From Macrosoma leucophasiata (Eukaryota; Arthropoda; Insecta; Lepidoptera; Hedylidae), in contig JAWQUS010000023.1 in NCBI GenBank assembly GCA_036365455.1, positions 7,068,001 to 7,132,000 on the forward strand: DNA of 64,000 nucleotides, read 5' to 3'. The notes below the pieces were generated by a model, which ran no database searches, was not told where the DNA came from, and worked only from the letters and a program-made list of their open reading frames with translations. The translations under genes were made by a program, and so were the position numbers. Shown piece after piece: positions 38,094-59,965 of the stretch (the stretch's first letter is position 1; the number at the start of each line of letters is the position of its first letter).

Positions 38094-38245
38094 AAAAAGG
38101 GTTCGATCCCCGCAGCGGGACAAATATTTGTATGGCCTACAGATATTTATTTCGGGTCTGGGTATTTGTGTATGTGTTGTATGTGTACAACGGCACCTAT
38201 GACACAGGTTTAGACCTGCTGTGAGTGTAAGCGTATTAAAAAAGT
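38094..38245 (+). mobile_element. SINE family 1, 5'-truncated, inside the hAT element
   Basis: Starts near the B-box (GTTCGATCCCCGCAGCGGG) and keeps the body (GTATGGCCTACAGATATTT). Confidence 0.8.
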
Positions 38246-38742
38246 GCTTTCTTTATAATAAAAAACAATGATACAACAGTAACTGCGAAACGTAAATATT
38301 GTCCTAATTTAGCGTTTGATTGACATTATTAAGATCTTTTACTTTTATTATGGCTTTAGCTGCATACCAAATATGCATTTCAAAAAATTTACAAGATTAT
38401 TATTTTACAAATACAACACAATTTGCACGCCATCTAACGAAATGTGACAAAGCACCAACTGATTTAAACATTTTGTTTAAATCTGAGGTGGCAAATGTAA
38501 AATACGAAATGATGGAAACATTTCATAAACCCTATAAACAATGTGCCCCCTATGTATCCACTTTGGGGAACGATCCCGGGAACGGCCCATCATTAGGTAC
38601 AACAGTGCACTGTAACTGACAATATCATCATATAAATCATTAGGTACAACAGTATACTGTATTAAAAATCGATGATTATTATTAGTTAAATATATTTTTG
38701 AAAATCGATTTTGGTCAGTTTAGTCGCACCCCTAGAGCGAAA

Positions 38743-40672
38743 TGAATGAATTGAATAATATCACCAGTGGGAGTTTTGGCGGGAACCTTGAAAGAGGCGT
38801 ATGGTGCTCTTATTTTATTTCACTTTCTTGGTGTATTTTTAAGTTATATTGAATAAAATTGGTGGCATTTTGTTTGATATAGGTTTATAACAGTGCCCGT
38901 GTATAGTGAATTAGAATAACAGGGCGAAAATACGACCTTTCAGGTTGCCTCCAAAACTACATTGTAAATGTTCTGGTAAAGTAGCCGTTGCTTTACTCGA
39001 ATAACTTGATTGTAACTCACTTGACTGACATATTATACTTGATAACTTATGTACTTGATACTTACATATTATACTTGATGACTATATTGTACTAACTTTT
39101 ACGCTGCTTATATAAATATGAAATTTCGTTTTACTTGACACTGGCAATATGCGTAATAGCGATGCCATAATAACAAAAAAAATATCACCAGTGACAGACA
39201 GAATGTGGACAGAATGACCAAAATCATGAATCAGTCCATAGAGATAATATACATGGAGAAGGCGCATTCTACTATAGAAACAGTAGTTATATAATAATGG
39301 GTAAAATCGACACATGTCATCACACTTATGCCTCTTTCTAACTAACCAGTAGCTCCCTATGTAAAAAGAGACACAAGATGTATGCAGAGTGTCAATTTTC
39401 GAAATGATTTGATGTGACGTCATACTTATGCCTTCGCGTGCCCGTCGGCGCCATTGTATTCGCCCGATTTGTGGTACATCTGTTGTTAAACAAACAGGTG
39501 CTCGTAATATTTTTGCTGAATTCTTGAAAACTAAATCTTTTATCTAGATAATGTGGTATTCTAGGTTATGCTTTATATTGACTGATTATGCTCTCGTACT
39601 GCTTAAAACAGAGTGATGCACGGAAAAACAAAAATAATCTTGGATTTAACTTTGTGAGGTTATGTACAAATTTTCACGGATTGTGTCGTATTAGGTGGGA
39701 TTTTGAAATGCAGTGATATATAGTGATATGTTTTATTAAGAGTTTTGAAGACCTGTATAAGTTTCGTATGACCTATACGACTTTTAATGCTATTCATTCT
39801 TTTTTCTAAAAATAGCTTTTTTATATAGTGATGTCCGAATACTAACCTGATATATTAAAGTATCGATATAAAATTATTTTCATATCAATTTAAATTATGT
39901 AATATTATATTGTATTAGTATTATACTCGATAGAATTTCTTGTTTCTTAATAAAATATCGAAGAAGAAATTGATGTAAATTAAATCATTTTTGTTTTCTC
40001 CTTTTTTGCACCCGATATAGCATGGATTTTTTTCAGTGTTATATAAGTATAAGCACAACATAACACAGTTATTTTTTCAATTTATGAAGTGGCAAACAGG
40101 TATCAGTTTACATTGGTCAGTAATAGCCTATCAGTCTACACGAAAAAATAATTTACTCAAACCAATACATGCATCATACTTACATTACATTTTACATAAT
40201 GACACACACATTTATAGTAAGAATGTGTCGCCACTACAATAAAATTCTTGTCTCTAACAGAGACATTGACATCTTCCACCTTAACTTGCACCAATTCCAG
40301 AGGCAAATAAAAAATCATCTGAGTGAAAAATGTGGGTTTGGATATTATAATAATGAAATGTAATAACTATATTTATATTTTAAAATGTTCAATAATAAAT
40401 AATAATAATGATAATGAGTAATATAATAATAATTGTATTTTTATACTGTTTTTCCAAATTGTATTTAAATTATTTGTAAATTTTCTCATAAATGATTAGA
40501 ACACAGAAAATTAAAAAAAATTGTAACGAAAAAAAAAAATCATATAAATTAAATATTAATTTATGTAGCTTATAGGCATGCATGTTTTGGATTACAATTT
40601 AGATCATTACTCTTATACAAACTCCTGAATGTTAAATGAAATTGTTATCTGTTTTGTGTGCTATATTGATAA
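38743..40672. other. Intergenic AT-rich stretch between tsg and the minisatellite
   Basis: Only short frames. One, 39430-39549 plus, reads MPSRARRRHCIRPICGTSVV then KQTGARNIFAEFL, basic with two Cys, but has no donor and no family match, so no gene is called. Confidence 0.4.
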
Positions 40673-40699
40673 TAAATAAATAAATAAATAAATAAATAA

Positions 40700-40731
<32 letters not shown>

Positions 40732-40815
40732 ACGCGCACTCACACACGCACACACTCGCACACGCACACAAAACTCACTCGCTCACACTCACTCACTCAC
40801 AAACACACTCACACA
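40673..40815. repeat. AATA and CA microsatellite cluster
   Basis: About seven AATA/AAATA repeats run directly into (CA)n with CG and CT interruptions (CACACGCGCACTC and similar). The tract ends about 90 bp before the 15-bp minisatellite. Confidence 0.95.
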
Positions 40816-40903
40816 CGCAAATATACTTAGGTACATTTAGTATTTATAGTAATTAAAATAATTAGTTATTTAATCAAATGTCCATAATATAATATAAGGC
40901 CTT

Positions 40904-43900
40904 GCGTCCCGACGCCAAGCGTCCCGACGCCAAGCGTCCCGACGCCTAGCGTCCCGACGCCATGCGTCCCGACGTCTAGCGCCCTGACGCCTAGCGTTCC
41001 GATGCCTAGCATACCGACGCTAAGCGTCCCGACGCCTAGCGTCCCGACGCCAAGCGTCCCGACGTCTGGCGCCCCGACGCCTAGCGTCCCGACGCCTAGC
41101 GTCCCGACGCCTAGCGTCCCGACGCCTAGCGTCCCGACGCCAAGCGTTCCGACGCTTAACGTCCCGACGCCTAGCGCCCCGACGCCTAGCGTCCCGACGC
41201 CAAGCGTCCCGACGCTTAACGTCCCGACGCCTATTGTCCCGACGCTAAGCGTCCCGATGCCATGCGTCCTGACGCCAAGCGTCCCGACGCTTAACGTCCC
41301 GACGCCTAGCGTCCCGACGCCATGCGTCCCGACGCCAAGCGTCCCGACGCCTAGCGTCCCGACGCCATGCGTCCCGACGCCGAGCGTCCCGACGTCTAGC
41401 GCCCCGACGCCTAGCGTCCCGACGCCTAGCGTCCCGACGCCTAGCGCCCCGACGCCTAGCGTCCCGACGCCTAGCGCCCCGACGCCTAGCGTCCTGACGC
41501 CAAGCGTCCTGACACTTAACGTCCCGACGCCTTGCGTCCCGACGCCAAGCGTCCCGACGCCAAGGATCCCGAGGCCTTGCGTCCCGACGCCAAGCGTCCC
41601 GACGCCTAGCGTCCCGACATCAAGTGTCCCGACGCCATGCGTCCCGACGCCAAGCGTCCCGACGCCATGCGTCCCGACGCCAAGCATCCCGACGCCTAAC
41701 GTCATGCGTCCCGACGCCAAGCATCCCGACGCCAAGCGTCCCGACGCCAAGCGTCCCGACGCCAAGCGTCCCGACGCCATGCGTCCCGACGCCAAGCGTC
41801 CCGACGTCTAGCGCCCCGACGCCAAGCGTCCCGACGTCTAGCGCCCCGACGCCTAGCGTCCCGACGCCTAGCGTCCCGACGCCTAGCGTCCCGACGCCTA
41901 GCGCCCCGACGCCTAGCGTCCCGACGCCTAGCGCCCCGACGCCTAGCGTCCCAACGCCAAGCGTCCCGAAGCTTAACGTCCCGACGCCTTTTGTCCCGAC
42001 GCCTAGCGTCCCGATGCCTAGCATATCGACGCCAAGCGCCCCGACGCCTAGCGCCCCGACGCCTAGCGTCCCGACGCTAAGCGTCCCGACGCCTAGCGTC
42101 CCGACGCCAAGCGTCCCGACGCCAAGCGTCCTGACGCCAAGGGTCCCGAGGCCTAGCGTCCCGACATCAAGTGTCCCGACGCCATGCGTCCCGACGCCAA
42201 GCGTCCCGACGTCTAGCGTCCCGACGCAAAGCGTTCCGACTCCTAACGTACCGACGTCAAGTGTCCCGACGCCATGCGTCCCGACGCCATGCGTCCCAAC
42301 GCCATGCGTCCCGACGCCATGCGTCCCGACGTCTAACGTACTGACGTCAAGTGTCCCGACGCCTAGCGTCCCTACGCCTAGCGTCCCGACGCCTAGCGTC
42401 CCGTCGCCAAGCGTCCCGACGTCAAGTGTCCCGACGTCAAGCGTCCCGATGTCTAACGTCCCTACGCCAAGCGTCCCGACGCTTAACGTCCCGATGCCTT
42501 GCGTCCCGTCGCCAAGCGTCCCTACGCCTAGCGTCCCGACGCCTAGCGTCCCGTCGCCAAGCGTCCCGACGTCAAGTGTCCCGACGTCAAGCGTCCCGAT
42601 GTCTAACGTCCCTACGCCAAGCGTCCCGACGCTTAACGTCCCGATGCCTTGCGTCCCGTCGCCAAGCGTCCCGACGTCAAGCGTCCAGACGTCAAGCGTC
42701 CCGACGCCAAGCGTCCCGACGCCAAGCGTCCCGATGCCAAGCGTCCCGACGCTTAACGTCCCGATGCCTTGCGTCCAGGCGACTATCGTCCAAACGCCTA
42801 GCGTCCCGACGCCTAGCGTCCCGACGCCTAGCGTCCTGACGTCTAGCGTCCCGACGCCTAACGTCCCGCCGTCAAGCGTCCCGACGCCATGCGTCCCGAC
42901 GCCAAGCGTCCCGACGCCTAGCGTCCCGACGCCAAGCGTCCCGACGCCAAGCGTCCCGACGCCTAGCGCCCCGACGCCTAGCGTCCCGACGCCTAGCGCC
43001 CCGACGCCTAGCGTCCCAACGCCAAGCGTCCCGAAGCTTAACGTCCCGACGCCTTTTGTCCCGACGCCTAGCGTCCCGATGCCTAGCATATCGACGCCAA
43101 GCGCCCCGACGCCTAGCGCCCCGACGCCTAGCGTCCCGACGCTAAGCGTCCCGACGCCTAGCGTCCCGACGCCAAGCGTCCTGACGCCAAGGGTCCCGAG
43201 GCCTAGCGTCCCGACGTCAGGACGCTAGGCGTCGGGACGCTAGGCGTCTGGACGTTAGTCGCCTGGACGCAAGGCATCGGGACGTTAAGCGTCGGGACGC
43301 CCCGACGCCTAGCGTCTCGACGCCATGCGTCCCGATGCCATGCGTCCTGACGCCAAGCGTCCCGACGCTTAACATCCCGACGCCAAGCGTCCCGACGTCT
43401 AGCGCCCCGACGCTTAGCGTCCCGACGCCTAGCGTCCCGACGCCTAGCGTCCTGACGTCCCGACGCTAAGCGTCCCGACGCCTAACGTCCCGACGTCAAG
43501 CGTCCCGACGTCTAGCATCCCGACGCCATGCGTCCCGACGTCAAGCGTCCCGACGTCAAGCGTCCCGACGCCTAGCGTCCCGACGTCAAGCGTCCCGACG
43601 CCATGCGTCCCGACGCCAAGCGTCCCGACGCCTAGCGTCCCGACGTCAAGCGTCCCGACGTCTAGCGTTCCGAAGCCAAGCGTCCCGACGCTTAACGTCC
43701 CGACGCCTAACGTCCAAGCGCCTAGCGTCCCGACGCCTAGCGTCCCGACGCTTAGCGTCCCGACGACTAACGTCCCGACGCTAAGTGTCCTGACGCCAAG
43801 CGTCCCGACGTCAAGCGTCCCGACGCCTAGCGTCCCGACGCCTAGCGTCCCGACGTCAAGCGTCCCGACGCCTAACGTATCGACGTCAAGTGTCACGACG

Positions 43901-45759
43901 CCAAGCGTTCCGACGTCTAACGCACCGACGTCAAGTGTCCCGACGCCATGCGTCCCGACGCCAAGCGTCCCGACGCCTAGCGTCCCGATGCCTAGCATAC
44001 CGACGCCTAGCGTCCCGACGCCTAGCGTCCCGACGCCTAGCGTCCCGACGCCAAGCGTCCCGACGTCTAGCGCCCCGACGCCTAGCGTCCCGACGCCATG
44101 CGTCCCGACGCCTAGCGTCCCGTCGCCAAGCGTCCCGACGTCCAGCGTCCCGACGTCTAGCGTCCCGACGCCAAGCGCCCTGACGCCAAGTGCCCCGACG
44201 CCCAGCGTCCCGACGCCAAGCGTCCCGATGCCTATTGTCCCGACGCCTAGCGTCCCGACGCCATGCGTCCCGACGCCAAGCTTCCCAACGCTTAACGGCC
44301 CGACGCCTGGCGTCCCGACGCCATGAGTCCCGACGCCTAGCGTCCCGACGCCAAACGTCCCGACGCTAAGCGTCCCGACGCCTAGCGTCCCGACGTCAAG
44401 CGTCCCGACGTCTAGCGTCTCGACGCCATACGTCCCGACGTCAAGCGTCCCGACGCCTAGCGTCTCGCGTCAAGCGTCACGACGCCAAGCGTCCCGACGC
44501 TAAGCGTCCCGGCGCCAAGCATCCCGACGCCTAACGTACCGACGTCAAGTGTCACGACGCAAAGCGTTCCGACTCCTAACGTACCGATGCCTATTGTCCC
44601 GACGCCTAGCGTCCCGACGCCATGCGTCCCAACGCCAAGCGTCCCGACGCTTAACGGCCCGACGCCTAGCGTCCCGACGCCATGCGTCCCGACGCCTAGC
44701 GTCCCGACGCCTAGCGTCCCGACGCTAAGCGTCCCGACGCCTAGCGTCCCGACGCCTAGCGTCCCGACGCCTAGCGTCTCGACGCTAAGCGTCCCGACGC
44801 CTAGCGTCCCGACGTCAAGCGTCCCGACGCCATGCGTCCCGACGTCAAGCGTCCCGACGTCAAGCGTCCCGACGCCTAGCGTCCCGACGTCAAGCGTCCC
44901 GACGCCAAGCGTCCCGACGCCTAACGTACCGACGTCAAGTGTCACGACGCAAAGCGTTCCGACTCTTAACGTACCGACGTCAAGTGTCCCGACGCCATGC
45001 GTCCCGACGCCAAGCGTCCCGACGCCTAGCGTCCCGCCGTCAAGCATCCCGACGCCATGCGTCCCGACGCCAAGCGTCCCGACGCCTAGCGTCCCGACGT
45101 CAAGCGTCCCGACGTCTAGCGTTTCGACGCCAAGCGTCCCGACGCTTAACGTCCCGACGCCTAACGTCCAAGCGCCTAGCGTCCCGACGCCTAGCGTGCC
45201 GACGCTTAGCGTCCCGACGCCTAACGTCCCGACGCTTAGTGTCCCGACGCCAAGCGTCCCGACGTCAAGCGTCCCGACGCCTAGCGTCCCGACGTCAAGC
45301 GTCCCGACGCCTAGCGTCCCGACGTCAAGCGTCCCGACGTCTAGCGTCCCGACGCCAAGCGTCCCGACGCCATGCGTCCCGACGCCAAGCGTTCCGACGC
45401 CTAGCGCCCCGTCGCCAAGTGCCCCGACGCCTAGCGTCCCGACGCCAAGCGTCCCGACGCCTAACGTACCGACGTCAAGTGACACGACGCCAAGCGTTCC
45501 GACGCCTAACGTACCGACGTCAAGTGTCCCGACGCCATGCGTCCCGACGCCAAGCGTCCCGACTTCAAGCGCCCTGACGCCAAGCGTCCCGACGCCTAAC
45601 GTCCCGACGCCTAGAGTCTCGAGGTCAAGTGTCCTGACCCCTGCGTCCCGACGCCAAGCGTCCCGACGCCAAGCGTCCCGACGCCAAGCGTCCCGACGCC
45701 AAGCGTCCCGACGCCAAGCGTCCCGACGCCAATCGAATCGACGCAAAGCGTCCCGACAC
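40904..45759. repeat. GC-rich 15-bp minisatellite, about 320 units
   Basis: The unit is GCGTCCCGACGC plus a 3-base linker (CTA, CAA, CAT or TTA). The 12-base core is a small inverted repeat, GCGTC/GACGC around CC, with three CpGs. Because the period is a multiple of three and the motif lacks stops, most frames stay open for hundreds of codons (VPTPS-like on plus, LGVGT-like on minus). This is a by-product of the repeat, not evidence of a protein. Units vary by point changes, and larger blocks of 150 bp and 1,065 bp are themselves repeated. One block (43217-43300) is inverted. The array contrasts sharply in base composition with its AT-rich flanks. Confidence 0.98.
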
Positions 45760-45894
45760 CGTCGGTACCTCCCTTGGCGTCGGTACCCACTGGTGGCATA
45801 CTACTACCTATTGAATGATATCACTTAAATTGCTACACACAGCTACTTATAAAAAATATGTATATACACTACAATCATCTTTTATCAATGTTTT

Positions 45895-45992
45895 TCATAA
45901 TAATTTATCTTCAGATTATGAGGTTGATTAGCATATTTAATAATTGTTTCTCAGCGCTTCGGCGATAAATCACAGTTGTTGAAAATTGTACG
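45895..45992 (+). promoter_or_regulatory. Probable promoter/5' UTR of the amylase gene
   Basis: The 98 bp before the inferred ATG are AT-rich and repeat-free. They hold a TATTTAA stretch at 45934-45940, a TCAG initiator-like site at 45951-45954, a CACAGTT at 45971-45977 and two GATA-type sites (TTATCT at 45905-45910, CGATAAAT at 45963-45970). GATA sites are common in gut-expressed insect genes. The TATTTAA spacing does not fit either initiator perfectly, so the exact start of transcription is uncertain. The GC-rich minisatellite ends about 135 bp upstream of this segment. Confidence 0.4.
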
Positions 45993-56886
<10,894 letters not shown>

Positions 56887-56957
56887 GCGCACCGACTTGA
56901 TGACAGTTAAGCCATCGGTAGAAGCAAATTTTTAAATGAAAAACTTAAGAAAAACAA

Positions 56958-56973
56958 AATAAATTAAAATAAA
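56958..56973 (+). terminator. Poly(A) signals of amylase
   Basis: Two AATAAA hexamers, 56958-56963 and 56968-56973, about 75-85 nt after the inferred TAG. They support the terminal SRL exon. Confidence 0.65.
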
Positions 56974-56979
56974 TATTTT

Positions 56980-57984
56980 TTTACACTTCTTTATATTCTA
57001 TGATTATTTTTTCTACGTTGCTATTGGAAATGTGATGTCTTCATACATCAACAGCCCTTATTATTATCATCGGAGTGTAAGTTAACTAAATAGATAGTAT
57101 GTTTTCCAAAATTAAAGTTTTAGTCCCTTGCTGTTTATTTTAGCTAATTCTCTGTTTACAAACTTGATCAAGTTTTTCAATTTTCGCAATTGACCTATAA
57201 GTAGATATGTACTTAAATACAAGACAGCGCACTCGGTAGTTCCAATTTCCAGAAGTCAATTTACCACATTTTCGCAGCAACGTGACAGATGACGTGGAAA
57301 CGTCTCACAGAAGTGTAATACTATTATCGCAAGTCAATTTAAAATCAGAACCAGGTATTTGTTCCCGGTGTGTTCTCTTTATCTTAAATTAATTGTTTAT
57401 CCCTTCCCAGTAGGTCTAGCAATGAAAATAAATAGGGGATTCGATGTTAATTTATTACTTCCAAATGATAACTAAGGAAAAAGTAAGAATAAATGTCTAA
57501 TAATTTGTATCTTTTTTAAATACCCGCTTTGTTTTTCACTCTTACACTAGAATTAAAATGATAAATTGTATGTATTAAGAATCCTGACGTTACATATAAT
57601 TACAGGGCGCAGTAAATAATGTTTTACTGAACTTGACACGCAACTAAGTCATATTTCCACTAGTTGTTGTATGCAAATAAGGCTCAGAAGGGATCATTAT
57701 ACTTATTTAGGCGTGACACTTTTACATTTTAGGCGATTGCTTTTAATTACCAATCGACATACTAGTTTTGATATTCGAGTTTTGCTGCTACTAAGCAGGC
57801 TTCAGAGCCAGATTCAGGCTTATTGATGCCGTAAGCAATCTATGCTTTCGATTCGTTTTTTTGCAGGTTAGGGTTGGTCCTGCTTGATGAGCAAAAATGA
57901 AATACTTGATTACATTACACAATTATTTAATTACGAAAGAAAGTATATAAAATCTTAACTAGTGGTAGATTTCCAGCGTACAAG
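56980..57984. other. AT-rich intergenic stretch after amylase
   Basis: No repeats with clear ends and no coding sequence seen. Confidence 0.5.
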
Positions 57985-58340
57985 GTGTAGGCACCACCGC
58001 ATTTCCTAATCTATCTGCCGCCAAATGGTAGTGTTCAACACTATCGTATCATGTTATGGTATGATGGTAATGTAAGGTGGAGTAAGCTCCAGGCCTCCCC
58101 CCAAAAAGGGGAGAGACTCGTGCCCAGCAGTGGGACGTATAATGGGTTGCCATTATTAAGATGGTAATGTATTGTCCTCTAATAACTGGCACAGAGACAC
58201 AACGATTAAGTTCTCAGGGGTGGCAAGGCATCGGGATTTTGACCTCTGGTTATGGGTGAGTGTTTGTTTATAAGCTGCAGTCATCACATATGTAACATCC
58301 ATATTAACTGCATGCTTGTTTGCCATCTTATATATATAAG
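57985..58340 (+). mobile_element. A-tailed retroposon family, split by a LINE tail
   Basis: GTAGGCACCACCGCATTTCC to TGCATGCTTGTTTGCC, interrupted at 58075-58160. Confidence 0.8.
58075..58160 (+). mobile_element. 86-bp LINE/SINE tail with 11-bp target duplication
   Basis: Inserted between two copies of ATGGTAATGTA (58064-58074, 58161-58171). Holds AAAAGGGGAGAGACTCGTGC and ends GGGTTGCCATTATTAAG. Confidence 0.88.
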
Positions 58341-58344
58341 TCAA

Positions 58345-59236
58345 AAAATCATGTACAGTAAAACTCATAAACAAACATACAAAATTGTTTTGCAGTGCAG
58401 CTATATTGTTGAACACCCATGGGATATACGAGCAAGAAGTAAAATGGATTAAAATAATAATGTAACAAAAAACGTGTTGTCAGTATTACATGTTTGGCCC
58501 GAGGAGCAGGATGTTTAAGGCATCTTTTTATTAACCGGTTGCTTTATGGTGAACATCGTAAAAAAGTTTAAACTTTGATTTTGACCTCAGGCGAATTTGG
58601 TCGCCTTCTCGCGAAGCGAAATCTATGAATCTCATTTACTTGTAGCAATATAACAGTGTTAAGAGTGGAACGTTTGTTTAGTTGTAATTAGGCGCATGTT
58701 TGTGCTCCCGGTCTTCTTCGGATTTGTTATAAGTAGTATCAATTGAGACACAATGGAGGATTATAGGTATGTAAACTACATTATTGTATTTTTCAAATGT
58801 AATATATAGCCAGCATAATATCCCAGTAGCACTTACCTATAGGTATGTATAAGATAATATTCGTTAAGCTCCGAATCTCCGCGCGAGATCCGGAAGCTTA
58901 ATGATCACATAGAAACAACTGTAGCCTCCAGCACGTGATCACATAGATTCACGTGACACTGTCTCTATAAGCTACGATCACTAAAACCCACCGTCTTTCT
59001 GACATACAACATACATTATTATAGAGTAACTAAGTGGGATGTGAATAGGTACCTATATAAATCCACAACACAAGCCTATGAATATCTGTCACCAGAAATA
59101 ACGCACATGAGGGATTTATTCATACGAAATGCAGTTTTTTTTAAAAGTGAGTTGTAATTTTGTAGATTTAGACAGTAGACGGTTGGACAGGGGCCTTAGC
59201 TGTTATGCCTGAAATTGCTGGAAATAAACATATTTT
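58345..59236. other. Intergenic stretch before the pickpocket gene
   Basis: 58753-58766 (ATGGAGGATTATAG|GTATGT) looks like a tiny first exon with a good donor, but its phase cannot join the pickpocket exon at 59966 without a stop. Not called. Confidence 0.35.
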
Positions 59237-59505
59237 TATGTAATAAAGGTGGCAAACAAGCATGTAGTTCACATTGATGTGAAGTGATGACTGTAGCCTA
59301 TAGACACTTACACAATGATCAGAGGTCAAAATGCCGATGCGTTGCCACCCCGACACCTTAGTTGGTATGTCTCTGTGATATTAATTACAGTGCTATACAT
59401 TACCATCTAACCGGAACACTATATTGCTGAACGGCATTTGACGGCAGATATATTAGGTAATGCGGTGGTTCGAATTCCTATACTCGAACTCTTTCACCAG
59501 TAACA
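59237..59505 (-). mobile_element. A-tailed retroposon family, divergent copy
   Basis: TTTTTATGTAATAAAGGTGG to CTTTCACCAGTAACACC. Confidence 0.75.
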
Positions 59506-59744
59506 CCTAACCGGAATACAATAAGTAATACATACAATACAGTAAATAATACAGTACGTAGGATTAGGTAGTGCAGCGATGTCTGAGCGCTCGGGTTCCT
59601 TCATTGAAACTCTACCAAAAATGAAAAGATCTGGGCTCTGGCAATTGTCAAATTACTAAGCCATAGACGCACTTTGGTAGTCCAATGTGGGATCAGTAAG
59701 AAAAATGACAATTAGTAGATACGGCGTACAACATAGCCCATAAG

Positions 59745-59910
59745 TGGCGGAAGTCTACCGCGTAGTCAGTCAAGCGAACAAGGGCTGCAAACCATTGCAG
59801 TAGGACGGTAGTAAATAAAATAACAGGGATGAGCAGCTGCATCTCGCGGTAAAACTACAGCAACTGCGATTGCCAATTCGCATGCTAAGCGTGGCGATTG
59901 TGGCATATCC
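59745..59910 (-). mobile_element. LINE 3' fragment, related to 53910-54262
   Basis: In reverse, TTAGCATGCGAATTGGCAATCG and TTTACTACCGTCC, then TGCAATGGTTTGCAG, follow the order of the amylase intron 6 element. Confidence 0.55.
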
Positions 59911-59965
59911 CAATTATATAGAGGCTTTTTTCGTACAGAGTACGTCTTCAATATGAAAGATTATT

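Larger units (their letters stand above)
36633..38734. mobile_element. hAT element carrying nested insertions
   Basis: Ends TAGGGATGCGA and (complement) TAGGGGTGCGACT, flanked by GAACGAAA (36625-36632) and GAGCGAAA (38735-38742), a 7/8 match to an 8-bp hAT target duplication. An interior frame at 38350-38480 reads YFTNTTQFARHLTKC and DKAPTDLNILF, like the His-Cys half of a hAT BED zinc finger. An ATG with PTKRPKR lies just before the SINE that cuts it (38070-38094). A mariner (36902-37917) and a SINE sit inside. The element is dead. It ends about 310 bp upstream of the tsg ATG. Confidence 0.75.

Noticed and set aside
39430..39549. Small basic frame with two Cys
   Set aside because: Only 39 codons, no donor site, no second exon and no recognisable family.
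40904..45759. CRISPR-like array
   Set aside because: Units are directly adjacent with 3-base linkers, there are no unique spacers, no cas genes, and the host is an insect.
41002..45828. Very long open frames (up to 534 codons) of VPTPS- or LGVGT-like repeats on both strands
   Set aside because: They follow from a stop-free 15-bp repeat open in several frames on both strands. No start context, splice sites or non-repeat domain.
58753..58766. Tiny first exon (MEDY) for the pickpocket gene
   Set aside because: Its phase cannot join exon 59966 without a stop, and an in-frame TGA supports the start at 59966.
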